The notes beneath the pieces were generated by a model. The model worked only from the letters and a program-made list of their open reading frames with translations. It had not been told where the DNA came from and searched no databases. A stretch of DNA of 51,258 nt from JAUZPB01 sp037140715 (lineage in GTDB: Bacteria > Bacteroidota > Ignavibacteria > Ignavibacteriales > SURF-24), in contig JBAXDX010000009.1 in assembly GCA_037140715.1 (NCBI GenBank), positions 1 to 51,258 of the forward strand. The letters run 5' to 3'. This document shows, one piece after another, positions 34,679 through 43,803 of the stretch. The stretch's first letter is position 1. Each line of letters begins with the position of its first letter. The translations under genes and the position numbers were made by a program.

Positions 34679-35333
34679 TAAAACAATCAGCCTCTGTTTG
34701 TAATTCATTCAATTTCAATTCGCATTCTCCGATTATCTTAGATGTATCTTCAAATGACAAATCAGCACTTACATAAATAGGATCAGAAAATATCAGGTTA
34801 ACTTTACTGAAAAATTTTGGTATCTCGAACCTGTCCCAGCTGTTAAGATTTCTCTTCTTATTATAGCCAACGCCAAGCAAAACTAAAGGAACATTAGCAC
34901 GCCTGGCTGTAATAACGGCTCCGGCTTTGAGCTTATGCTTTGGTCCGCGCGGACCATCGGGAGTAATAACCACAGTTTTTTCATCCCTCGCATAATCGAC
35001 CAGCATCCCTAACGCAACACTCCCCCCTGTATGACTTGAACCGCGTACAACCTGGTAATCCCATTTATTAAGAATCTTATCAAGCAACGCACCGTCCTTA
35101 CTCCTGCTTACAAGAGCAGTAAATTTCAGTCCCCGGTTTATATACCACGGGACGAGCATCGTACCATGCCAGAAAGCAAGCACATAGTTTTTATTTTCTT
35201 CCGCGAGTTTCCTAACAGCTTCTTCATTTTTGATATTAATACTCAGCGTCCTGCATAACGCTGTGATTGCCTTATGCAGAAGCATATTGCCGGCTAACCT
35301 TAATATTTCCCGTTTGTACTTTTTAATATCCAT
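34665..35333 (-). CDS. DUF374 lysophospholipid acyltransferase-like protein
   Basis: A 222-residue member of the DUF374/PlsC-like acyltransferase superfamily. The H-x4 catalytic-type motif appears as AFWHGTMLVPWY, and the segments VSRSKDGALL, VVRGSSHTGG and ITPDGPRGPKHKLKAGA are characteristic of the group. It is probably an inner-membrane peripheral enzyme acting on lipid A or phospholipid precursors. Its 3' end overlaps lpxK, supporting a lipid A role, but the acyl donor and acceptor cannot be read from sequence. No member of the classical LpxL family is in the window. Confidence 0.85.
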   Translation of the reverse strand: MDIKKYKREILRLAGNMLLHKAITALCRTLSINIKNEEAVRKLAEENKNYVLAFWHGTMLVPWYINRGLKFTALVSRSKDGALLDKILNKWDYQVVRGSSHTGGSVALGMLVDYARDEKTVVITPDGPRGPKHKLKAGAVITARRANVPLVLLGVGYNKKRNLNSWDRFEIPKFFSKVNLIFSDPIYVSADLSFEDTSKIIGECELKLNELQTEADCFNVIS

Positions 35334-35346
35334 AATACTGTAGATT

Positions 35347-35390
35347 TTCTTAATCAGAATCGATTAAAAAATGAGTAAGACTATGAATCT
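35347..35390. repeat. Relic of the palindromic extragenic repeat
   Basis: TTCTTAATCAGAATCGATTA followed directly by TGAGTAAGACTATGAATCT: a decayed left arm and right arm of the family seen at 25587-25660, with the loop lost. The rest of the 258-bp gap up to 35591 shows nothing convincing. Confidence 0.45.
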
Positions 35391-35591
35391 CCCCATGTTT
35401 TTGAACCGATACCATGGAACCTTAATGGTGGTTAGTCTATTTTGCTTTTCTTTCTGAGATATCCCATTGTCTGCCGTCATTTCTCATCGCCCGAAATTAT
35501 AATCCATTGCCTGACTAAATTTATGATTGTCGCAAATCTCTTTCCCTGCAGAATTTCAAAGAATGCTCCTCTCTGAATACAAAAGAAATAG

Positions 35592-36749
35592 TTAACCAGA
35601 ACCTGTCAAAAATAAATGAATAATCTCAGCACTTCTTTTCGATGCACCAAGCTCCCCCAGAGATTTATACAGGTTTTCAAGCCTGCATTTTATTTCCTGA
35701 TACTTCGGTACATCTGAAAGTATTGACCTGCACACTTCATAGATACATTTTTCATTTACATCCTTCTGAATCAATTCCCTGACTATTTTCTCGCCCGCTA
35801 CAATATTAACCAGTCCTATCATATCAATCTTTATAAGCATCTTTCCAATCATATATGTCAGCTGATTAGTAGCATAAACAACTACCATCGGCAGTCCCGA
35901 AAGCGCAGCTTCAAGCGTTGACGTACCTGATTTAATGATACCAAACTTAGCATGTTTCAGAAGATCATAAGTATGATCCTTAATAATCTTAAAATCAACC
36001 GTGTCAGTCTGCTCTCTGAAAACTATTTCATCAATATCAGAAGAACATGCGACCACAACCTGCATATTAAATTCCCCGGCAATCTTCCCTGCGGCTAAAA
36101 TACTTTCAGGAAATATTCTCTTTATTTCCTGCATCCTGCTTCCCGGCAAAAGCAACAGTATCTCTTTATTCTTATCAAGTGAAAACTTGTCAAAGAAGTC
36201 ATCCCTACTTAGATAATTATAATACTTTATTTGTTCCAGCAACGGATGCCCGACATACTCCACATCAATTCCCGCCTGACGAAAAAACTTCTCTTCAAAA
36301 GGCAGTATCACTATCATCTTATCAACGAGACGCTTTATTTTATTTACTCTCCTGCGCCCCCATGCCCAGACCTGTGGCGAAATGTAATAGATGATTTTTA
36401 TACCACACTCTTTAAGCTTTCCGGCAATACTCAGATTGAAGCCGGGATAATCAATAAGAACGACTATACCGATATTTCTTTTCTTAACTTCCTCAAGCAA
36501 AGATATCTGAACTTTCTTTATAAAAGGCAGATGCTTTATTACTTCAACAAACCCAAGAAAAGCCATCTGATTAATATGGAAAAGAAGTTCCATCCCGGTT
36601 GCCTGCATCCTGCTCCCGCCGATGCCACATACTAAAACATCAGGGTCTTTCTTTTTCAGTTCCTTAATCAGCGAAGCTCCATGTAAATCCCCTGAGGCTT
36701 CGCCGGCAATTATCATCAGCTCTTTTTTCAATATCTCCCTATAAACCAT
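35592..36749 (-). CDS. lpxB: Lipid-A-disaccharide synthase
   Basis: A 385-residue GT19 glycosyltransferase that joins UDP-2,3-diacylglucosamine and lipid X. Signatures are IIAGEASGDLHGASLIKEL near the N-terminus, IDYPGFNLSIA, YISPQVWAWGRRR, YVGHPLLEQ, LLLPGSRMQEI and the donor-site SGTSTLEAAL. The start is uncertain: ATG 36749 overlaps the upstream methyltransferase gene by 22 bases, while a TTG six codons later lies just behind AGGGAG and gives MKKELMIIAGEAS, closer to homologues. Inner-membrane peripheral enzyme. Confidence 0.95.
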   Translation of the reverse strand: MVYREILKKELMIIAGEASGDLHGASLIKELKKKDPDVLVCGIGGSRMQATGMELLFHINQMAFLGFVEVIKHLPFIKKVQISLLEEVKKRNIGIVVLIDYPGFNLSIAGKLKECGIKIIYYISPQVWAWGRRRVNKIKRLVDKMIVILPFEEKFFRQAGIDVEYVGHPLLEQIKYYNYLSRDDFFDKFSLDKNKEILLLLPGSRMQEIKRIFPESILAAGKIAGEFNMQVVVACSSDIDEIVFREQTDTVDFKIIKDHTYDLLKHAKFGIIKSGTSTLEAALSGLPMVVVYATNQLTYMIGKMLIKIDMIGLVNIVAGEKIVRELIQKDVNEKCIYEVCRSILSDVPKYQEIKCRLENLYKSLGELGASKRSAEIIHLFLTGSG

Positions 36750-37312
36750 ATTACAAATAACGTAACTTCCATCAGACCAATAGCCTGAATCGTTTTGCGC
36801 TCGCTCTCGATTCCGGACTTAAAACTAAAAACAGCCCGTGATATTTTATCATCCTTATAAGCGTTAAGCTTTGGAAATAAACCCGCGACTGAGGATTTAT
36901 ACTTCTCAAAGTCTTTTCCATATTCCTTTAATAATTGCACATCTTCGCCTTTAATAATAAACCTGTACTGCAAACAAAAGAAGGTAAAGGTAAACAAAGT
37001 CAAATATGGGAATAAAGCAAACGACATAACCCCGAGTCCGTTATATATCAGAATATTGCCTGCATATAAAGGATTTCTTATATATGAAAAAGGTCCGCTG
37101 ATTATAAAATATTTCTGCTCAGTCCCGTCTGATTTATTTGTCGTATTATTATATCCCGCGCCCCATATTCTAAGCAATAACCCTGCAGTAACAATAACAA
37201 AACCAGTCAGCAGACTCCAGATATTCGGATATCTGTAAAGCAGAAAAACTCCTGTAAATATTACAGGTGTATAATTTCTGTACTTAAATATCTTTGATTG
37301 AATATCAGCCAC
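36728..37312 (-). CDS. Membrane methyltransferase of the isoprenylcysteine carboxyl methyltransferase/PEMT type
   Basis: A 194-residue integral membrane protein with about four or five hydrophobic segments. The family hallmark is clear: GPFSYIRNPLYAGN followed later by GEDVQLLKEYGKDFEKYK, which bind SAM and the acceptor in ICMT/PEMT-type enzymes. The acceptor in bacteria is mostly unknown (lipids, quinone-like or small thiol compounds). It starts at GTG 37312 and overlaps lpxB by 22 bases, which hints at an envelope-lipid substrate. The C-terminal 60 residues add a final membrane segment. Confidence 0.85.
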   Translation of the reverse strand: MADIQSKIFKYRNYTPVIFTGVFLLYRYPNIWSLLTGFVIVTAGLLLRIWGAGYNNTTNKSDGTEQKYFIISGPFSYIRNPLYAGNILIYNGLGVMSFALFPYLTLFTFTFFCLQYRFIIKGEDVQLLKEYGKDFEKYKSSVAGLFPKLNAYKDDKISRAVFSFKSGIESERKTIQAIGLMEVTLFVIWFIGRY

Positions 37313-37372
37313 ACTTCCAGCTTATCTACAATTAAACAATTCTCAAATAAAATACTGCATGAACATTTCCGC

Positions 37373-38104
37373 CTACCCCTGTCTGTAAATTTCCCGCCTT
37401 TTAAGTTCCGCCTGATGCTTTTTCTTCAGCCACTTTTTTAATCTTAACTCTTCCAGACGCCGGGTTACATCATTAAAATCTTTGAATGGGAAATAAGTAA
37501 TTCTATTTATTTCACAATACCTGAGCAAATCCCCCTTGGCAAAAACAAAATCACAAAACTGAACAGGGCATTTATCCGAATATCCGTCTCCGATATAGAT
37601 ACTGTAATCCTCATCGTTGCTGTTTACCAATATATGATTGCGTTTGCAGTTGCCACAAAATTTACATTCCTCATCTCCGTATGGAAACTGCGGAATAATT
37701 CTTTTCTCCTGACTGACAACGGCTCTATTGCAATATACTTCAAGATAGTCTAATTCTTCGCGCTTTAAAATATTTTTTATATAAAAGTCAAAACCATCGC
37801 TCAAAACCCTTATCTCATAATGATATTGATTACAATATAAAGCAAACGATTTGAATGCGGAGTCTATCGAAATTGTATTTATAAATCTCTCAAATTCAGT
37901 CAAATTGAGATCTTTAATAGTATCAAACATCAGATACCAAGATTGCGGAGATGTAATTTCATTATTCATCCACCTCTCAATTATTTCCCTTACTTTTACC
38001 GGTTCGCCGAATGTGTTGACAAAAGCTTCGCCTGCATCCTGCGTTGTAATAGTTCCATCAAAATCAATAAATACCTTAAAATTTCTTTCGTTCAATTCTG
38101 TCAT
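37373..38104 (-). CDS. HAD-superfamily phosphatase, MtnX/phosphoserine phosphatase-like
   Basis: A 243-residue HAD hydrolase. Motif I is FIDFDGTIT (about 12-20, with the two catalytic Asp). Motif II is VLSDGFDFY and the metal motif is IGDGYSDKCP. A cysteine cluster (CKFCGNCK, about 145-152) between motifs II and III is typical of MtnX-like HAD-IB members. The substrate may be a methionine-salvage intermediate or another small phosphate ester; no salvage genes are near, so this stays open. It lies nine bases after the T9SS cargo gene on the same strand. Confidence 0.85.
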   Translation of the reverse strand: MTELNERNFKVFIDFDGTITTQDAGEAFVNTFGEPVKVREIIERWMNNEITSPQSWYLMFDTIKDLNLTEFERFINTISIDSAFKSFALYCNQYHYEIRVLSDGFDFYIKNILKREELDYLEVYCNRAVVSQEKRIIPQFPYGDEECKFCGNCKRNHILVNSNDEDYSIYIGDGYSDKCPVQFCDFVFAKGDLLRYCEINRITYFPFKDFNDVTRRLEELRLKKWLKKKHQAELKRREIYRQG

Positions 38105-38113
38105 ACGTTCAGT

Positions 38114-40078
38114 CTATCTGACAATAACCATTTTCTTAACGTCCACAAAATCGCCCGCCTTTAGTCTGTAAAAATAAACGCCACTCTTTAATTTTCCGCT
38201 ACTCTTTTCTACACTAAAAGGGATTGAATATTCTCCTCTGTTCTGTACCTCATCAACGGCGACCTTAATAGTTTCTATTTTATCATTGTAAATTTCGAGA
38301 ACAACCCTGCATTTTTCGGGCAGAAAATATTTTATTATAGTTGAGTCTGAAAACGGATTGGGATAATTCTGTACAAGTATAAAGTTACTTGAATTAAGAT
38401 TTATATTATCCAGCCTAACAATATTAGAACGCTGAACATTGCCATCGCTATCCACCTGAATCAGTCTGTAAAAAACCACCCCTTTCGCCGGCAGACTTTC
38501 TGAAAAGTTATAGCTGTTATATCCCTTCAGGTTTTTGCCAGGGACAAATTTTACCTGTTGCCAGTTTGTATCAATATTAATACGCTCTACATAAAATCCT
38601 TTATTTTCAGATTCATTATTAGTCTGCCATGAAAGTTTTACTAAATTATTATCAACAATTGCCTTAAAGCCAAGTATGTCAAAATTGAACCGTCCATTGC
38701 CAAGTATTCTCTGTCCGTATAAATTATTTTTGTTCGCCCGGTTTTCCTTAAATATTGCAACCGCACCATTAATCTTATTGGGTAGTAACGATAAATAACT
38801 CTTTTCTGAATTTATATTGGCAGCCAGTTCAATTCCGGTGGTATCCCAGAGTCTGTTGCCTTCTTTATTTAATCTCTGTGCAAATATAGTTCCCTTCTGA
38901 GCCTTTACACGCATATCTATCCACGAAATAATTGTTCCGCCATAATAATCAGGGATAAGGCGCTGGCTCAACTGGTTTCCGTTCATTTTAATTACCGGTA
39001 TGCCATCCTTAGCCCATAGAGGTTCACCGCGCATATTAAACTTCTGTATATAAATGTCCTTATCGCCAGAGGCTTCATTAATCCAGCTTAAAATTATTGT
39101 TGAGTCTGTATATATTGCCTGCGGGTAAGTCTGGCTACCATATTGATTAGTAACTCTTTTGCCATCGCGCGACCACAAGGATCTTCCATCTATTGATATC
39201 AGTTGCTGATAAATATCCTTATTTGTTTTCTTTACTTCCCAAGTTACATAAGCCTGATCCCCGGCAATTGTCTGTACTGTATAACCCAAAACATTATCAG
39301 CCAAACCAGAGACTGAAATTGGTTTAGTTCCCCAGCTTAATCTGCCTGTTGAATCAATATGCTGAGCATTAAGACGAGCTTTGCCTTCATTTGATTCAAC
39401 CCAGAAAATATACGCGCCCCCTTTACTATCCACAGTTAACTTTGGACGCGATTTAATCCTGCTCGACTGAATAACAAGCAACCCGTTATCCTTATAGGAA
39501 GCATCTCCGGATGTTTTTAATTTTTGCACATATAGATGATAGTTAGCCGGAGTATTATAATCCCTGTAAATATAGCTGACAAAAATATTCCCCTTAAAAT
39601 CCGATGCTATTGAAGGATCAATTGCATCGCCATTGAAATCAGTTATTTTCTTTCCGTTATCAGTCCAAAGTAAATCGCCGCGGTTAGATACCTTCTGAAC
39701 ATATAAATCACCGCTCTTATTATTCCCATAATCCTTATAAATAACTACACTTGTCAGTTGAGAAGATGCACATGATATAGCAGAATTTTTATGCGTTAAT
39801 CTTTTACTTATCTGTTTTCCATCAGCACGAAAATCTATCATACCATCTTCAGTAAAATGCTGAAAGTAAATATTGGAATTAATCGAATCGGTCTTATCTT
39901 CCCAAAATATAAAACCGCCGCCATTATTGTCAACTGTCGTTGATATATTAAGAGGTTTCTTTGTACCAGTTACTAGTATCTTATTCGCCTGAGGGTTATT
40001 ATTCCACTGAGCATTAAGATATGAATTTATTATAAAAAGCAAAAACACAACGATTTTTGCTACCCTGTATCTGCTCAA
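38114..40078 (-). CDS. Secreted repeat protein with a type IX secretion sorting domain
   Basis: A 654-residue exported protein. It seems to start at TTG (40076-40078), giving a signal peptide that ends at LNA-Q near residue 23; no ATG fits. The body has about eight repeats of 50-60 residues, each with a GGxxIxW strand, a D-I-Y-x-Q step and a G-x-LW-x3-G turn, as in beta-propeller blades. The last 85 residues are a Por-type sorting domain beginning LVQNYPNPFSDSTIIKYFLP and ending in SGVYFYRLKAG and a basic tail. It should cross the outer membrane by T9SS, although no T9SS machinery is in this window. It lies 35 bases after smc. Confidence 0.88.
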   Translation of the reverse strand: MSRYRVAKIVVFLLFIINSYLNAQWNNNPQANKILVTGTKKPLNISTTVDNNGGGFIFWEDKTDSINSNIYFQHFTEDGMIDFRADGKQISKRLTHKNSAISCASSQLTSVVIYKDYGNNKSGDLYVQKVSNRGDLLWTDNGKKITDFNGDAIDPSIASDFKGNIFVSYIYRDYNTPANYHLYVQKLKTSGDASYKDNGLLVIQSSRIKSRPKLTVDSKGGAYIFWVESNEGKARLNAQHIDSTGRLSWGTKPISVSGLADNVLGYTVQTIAGDQAYVTWEVKKTNKDIYQQLISIDGRSLWSRDGKRVTNQYGSQTYPQAIYTDSTIILSWINEASGDKDIYIQKFNMRGEPLWAKDGIPVIKMNGNQLSQRLIPDYYGGTIISWIDMRVKAQKGTIFAQRLNKEGNRLWDTTGIELAANINSEKSYLSLLPNKINGAVAIFKENRANKNNLYGQRILGNGRFNFDILGFKAIVDNNLVKLSWQTNNESENKGFYVERINIDTNWQQVKFVPGKNLKGYNSYNFSESLPAKGVVFYRLIQVDSDGNVQRSNIVRLDNINLNSSNFILVQNYPNPFSDSTIIKYFLPEKCRVVLEIYNDKIETIKVAVDEVQNRGEYSIPFSVEKSSGKLKSGVYFYRLKAGDFVDVKKMVIVR

Positions 40079-40113
40079 CTTTCTGTCTCGATTAAAAAAC
40101 TGTTATAAAAATC

Positions 40114-43100
40114 TTATTTAAGGAAAGCGCCAAAATCATCATTAAATCTGACACTAACCAATTTTGAAATCCCTTCTTCCTGAATCGTTACTCCGTAAAG
40201 TGTCTCAGCTGATTCCATTGTGCGCTTGTTATGTGTAACAATTATGAACTGTGTACCTGTGCTGAACTCCTTAATAATCCTGGTAAAGCGGTCAATATTC
40301 GCATCATCGAGCGGAGCATCAACCTCATCAAGAATACAGAAAGGACTCGGTTTAACCAGATAAATTGCAAAAAGCAATGCTGTTGCCGTTAGTGTCTTTT
40401 CTCCTCCTGAGAGTAATTCTATAGATGTCGGTCTTTTACCCTTAGGCTTTGCTATTATCTCAATCCTGGCTTCAAGCGGATCAACTCCCTCTTCGATCTT
40501 CAAATCAGCTTCATCGCCAGGGTTAAACAGATTACGAAATATTTTGACAAAGTTATCTCTTATCTGACTAAACGTCTCCATAAAAAGATTCTGCGCATTC
40601 AGATTGATTTCCTCTATTGTCCTGATCAGATATTTCTCTGACTCAATAAGATCCCCGCGTTGCTTATGTAAAAAGTCCAGTCTCTCCTTTTCTTCTTCAT
40701 ACTCTGAATAAGCAAGAAGATTTATAGGACCAAGGATCTTAAGTTGTTGCTTTAATGAATGAACTTCATTTGTTCTTTCGGTAAAATCAAACATCTCAAG
40801 GTTATCGAATTCTTTCAGTTCAAGAGTAACTGAATAGTTCTCCTTTATCTGCATCATGAGATTATCAATCTTAAGATTGATCTCATTATTCTTTATATCA
40901 GCCGAATGAATCGCATCACTTACCCGGTCACGCTCTTTGCGGTTTTCCTGTATTTTTTTCTCAAGCTCAAGCGCCTGCGAGCGAACAATCCTGAGCCTCT
41001 GATCGATTTCACTTTCAACAGTAGCAAGTTTTTTCCTTATGGACTTAAGTTCATCAAGGTCGAGCAACTTATCCTCTATAGTTTCATTTAAAGAAACTAT
41101 CTCTGCGGAGCTTGTCGATATATCAAACTCCCGTTTTAGGGCGGTCCTGTTTATAGATTCTTTAAATGTCTCCGCGCGCACGATACTGTTCTCAAGATTT
41201 TTCCGCTCGCCAATCTGCCTTTCTAATTCCAGCTTTATCTGGTTCTGCCCTGTAATCGAAGTGTTATATTCTTGTACAGCAAGCTTTACTTCACTCTCCA
41301 GTTCTTTCAGTAATTCATCTGCTTTTTGCTTTTCCCCATGCTCTGTCTTCAGGTCAATTGAAAGAATATTTTCCTGCTCTTTCAGTTGATTAGAATTATG
41401 TAGCGACTCACTAATCTCATTCTTTATTTTATCTGTTTCATCAGAGGCTCTTTTCCTTTCAAACTCAAACTGTGCCATCTGCTTTTCAATATTTGCAAAA
41501 TCATTAATTAAAATTCTGTTCTGCTCTGAAAGATATTTAAGATTAATTTCATTAATTAATTTCTCAGTATATTCAATTACACTTTTAAGTTTTTGAAGAT
41601 TACCTTCATACTTTGGAAGTTCATCTCTCAGATTATCAAGCAACCGTCTGCGTCCGAATAATGTTTCATTAAGCTTTGAAGCCGAACCTGCATCAACAAA
41701 ACCCTTCTTATCAAGGAAATCACCATTTAAAGTGGTGAAACTAAAATCGGGATATTTCCTGCTAAGCTCGAAAGCTGCGTCAAGGTCCTTTGTAACGGCA
41801 ATCTTATATAGAATTTCTTTGAAGAACGGCTGCCACTTGTCATTTGTCTGAATAAATGATTCTGCCCAGCCAATAAACTCAGTCTCTTTTTCTATTTCAT
41901 TAATACTTTTCTTATTCCTGTAATCAATCCACTTATCCAGTATAGTCCTTTTTCTCCCGGCATTCAGCCCTATTACATAAAATGAAGCTTTGCCAAGATC
42001 ATTCGACCTTAAGTAATCAACTGCTTTTTGCAGATCGGAAAGCGATTCTATTAGAAGACTGTTTAATATATTCCTAAGTGCCCCTTCAAGAGCAAGCCTG
42101 TAATCTTCCTCTGCATTACCAACATCGGCAAGGAACATCTTTTCTTTATCCGTCCAGCTATCGCTTTCCATTAAAGCCCTGGCACCCTTTGAAACGCCTT
42201 CAAGATTATTAATAAGACTCCGGATAAAATCAATCTTATCGTTTAGCGCATTAAGTATTCCGCGCTCTTCAAGTTCTTTATCCTTCAGCGAGGCAAGTTC
42301 TTTTTCAAGTTCTTTCTTTTCTGTCTCTTTTTTTTCATATAATTCTTCGGACCGGGTAAGCTCTTTTTCAGTTTCTCCCTTTTTCTGCCCAAGTTCTTCA
42401 AGATAGCAAATGGTCTTTGCAAGCGAGTCAGCCGTAGTTACGATTTTTTTTTCAAGCTTCTCTATATTTGAATCAATCGTGGACAGAGCTTTATCCAGAT
42501 TGGAAAGTTCATTTTCTTTTTGAGTTACATCTTTGAATTTTTCAAAAATAGAATCGCTGTGAATTTTGCGAAGAGAGCGCTTTTCTTCAAGGAATTTATT
42601 TTTTTCCTCAATCTCGGTAATCGTTGCTTCTATCTTTGTTTCTTTAAGCTTAATAGCCGTGCCGATTAAACTAATCTTTTCAGCACTTTCAAAAATATTG
42701 TTTTCAGTATCTTCAAACTGCAGATGCAACTCTTCTAATTCCTGCCTGTAACGTACAAGATTGCGTTCGAGAGACTTTCTTCTTTCTTCTGATACTGAAA
42801 TGCTGTTTTCTATGGCGTGTATTTTTTCGGTCTGAACTGAGATATCTATTCTCTTTATCCTGAGTTCATTTTCAATCGAGGTAATCTCTTCGCGGAGAAT
42901 TGATAATTCATCTTCAAGCCTTCTTAATTCGGACTCAATCTGAATTTTCTTTGTGAAAGCTGTTTCCTTCTGCTCTTTATATGTTGCACGTTTATTGTCC
43001 CAGAGAACATATTCCCTTTCGGCAAGATCAATTTCCTGCCCGCGTAAAACTGAAGTAACTTTATTATACTTATCAGCCTTCTTCGCCTGGCGCTCAAGTG

Positions 43101-43710
43101 AGTTAACCTGCTTCTCAACTTCGGAAACTATATCATTTACTCTCGTAAGGTCATTCTTAACCTCTTCAAGTTTCTTTAAGGAAATTCGCCTGCGCAACTT
43201 ATATTTATTAACGCCCGCAGCTTCCTCGAACATATTGCGGCGTTCTTCAGCTTTATTGCTTAAAATAGTTTCAACCATCTTAAGCTCGATTACCGAATAG
43301 GCATTAGTGCCCATACCGGTATCCATGAAAAGATTCGTAATATCCTTAAGTCTGCAAAGATTACGGTTTAATAAATATTCACTTTCACCGGAACGAAAGA
43401 TTCTGCGCGTGATTGTAACTTCATTATATTCAGTAGGCAGTAACCCTTTATCATTTATCAGCGAAAGCGAAACCTCAGCCATCCCCATCGGCTTTTTCTT
43501 TTGTGTGCCATTGAAAATAACGTTCTCCATCTTATCACTTCTGAGCGTACTGCTCTTCTGCTCGCCAAGACACCATCTGATTGCATCTACTATATTAGTT
43601 TTGCCGCAACCGTTCGGACCAACAATAGAAGTTACTCCCTTGTTGAAATTAACAACCGTCTTATTGGCAAATGATTTGAACCCAAATAATTCTAATTTAG
43701 AAAGATACAA
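40114..43710 (-). CDS. smc: Chromosome segregation protein SMC
   Basis: A 1198-residue condensin ATPase. An N-terminal Walker A (GPNGCGKTN, about 32-40) and a C-terminal signature LSGGEKTLTATALLFA and Walker B FCILDEVDAPLDD form the ATPase head. Two long coiled coils flank a hinge at roughly 500-660. The start is TTG 43708-43710, behind a clear AAGGAG ten bases upstream, and it yields the canonical MYLSKLELFGFKSF. ATG is not available. No scpA or scpB is in the window. Confidence 0.96.
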   Translation of the reverse strand: MYLSKLELFGFKSFANKTVVNFNKGVTSIVGPNGCGKTNIVDAIRWCLGEQKSSTLRSDKMENVIFNGTQKKKPMGMAEVSLSLINDKGLLPTEYNEVTITRRIFRSGESEYLLNRNLCRLKDITNLFMDTGMGTNAYSVIELKMVETILSNKAEERRNMFEEAAGVNKYKLRRRISLKKLEEVKNDLTRVNDIVSEVEKQVNSLERQAKKADKYNKVTSVLRGQEIDLAEREYVLWDNKRATYKEQKETAFTKKIQIESELRRLEDELSILREEITSIENELRIKRIDISVQTEKIHAIENSISVSEERRKSLERNLVRYRQELEELHLQFEDTENNIFESAEKISLIGTAIKLKETKIEATITEIEEKNKFLEEKRSLRKIHSDSIFEKFKDVTQKENELSNLDKALSTIDSNIEKLEKKIVTTADSLAKTICYLEELGQKKGETEKELTRSEELYEKKETEKKELEKELASLKDKELEERGILNALNDKIDFIRSLINNLEGVSKGARALMESDSWTDKEKMFLADVGNAEEDYRLALEGALRNILNSLLIESLSDLQKAVDYLRSNDLGKASFYVIGLNAGRKRTILDKWIDYRNKKSINEIEKETEFIGWAESFIQTNDKWQPFFKEILYKIAVTKDLDAAFELSRKYPDFSFTTLNGDFLDKKGFVDAGSASKLNETLFGRRRLLDNLRDELPKYEGNLQKLKSVIEYTEKLINEINLKYLSEQNRILINDFANIEKQMAQFEFERKRASDETDKIKNEISESLHNSNQLKEQENILSIDLKTEHGEKQKADELLKELESEVKLAVQEYNTSITGQNQIKLELERQIGERKNLENSIVRAETFKESINRTALKREFDISTSSAEIVSLNETIEDKLLDLDELKSIRKKLATVESEIDQRLRIVRSQALELEKKIQENRKERDRVSDAIHSADIKNNEINLKIDNLMMQIKENYSVTLELKEFDNLEMFDFTERTNEVHSLKQQLKILGPINLLAYSEYEEEKERLDFLHKQRGDLIESEKYLIRTIEEINLNAQNLFMETFSQIRDNFVKIFRNLFNPGDEADLKIEEGVDPLEARIEIIAKPKGKRPTSIELLSGGEKTLTATALLFAIYLVKPSPFCILDEVDAPLDDANIDRFTRIIKEFSTGTQFIIVTHNKRTMESAETLYGVTIQEEGISKLVSVRFNDDFGAFLK

Positions 43711-43803
43711 CTATGCAAAACTCCTTAAATGAATTCTTTGACAGAGCTTTTTTATCACGAGAATAAAAGTAATGAATTAACTGACAGATAACACAGACGA
43801 GAA

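Noticed and set aside
36231..36635. 134-residue plus-strand ORF opposite lpxB
   Set aside because: Shadow of lpxB, with no domain or signal.
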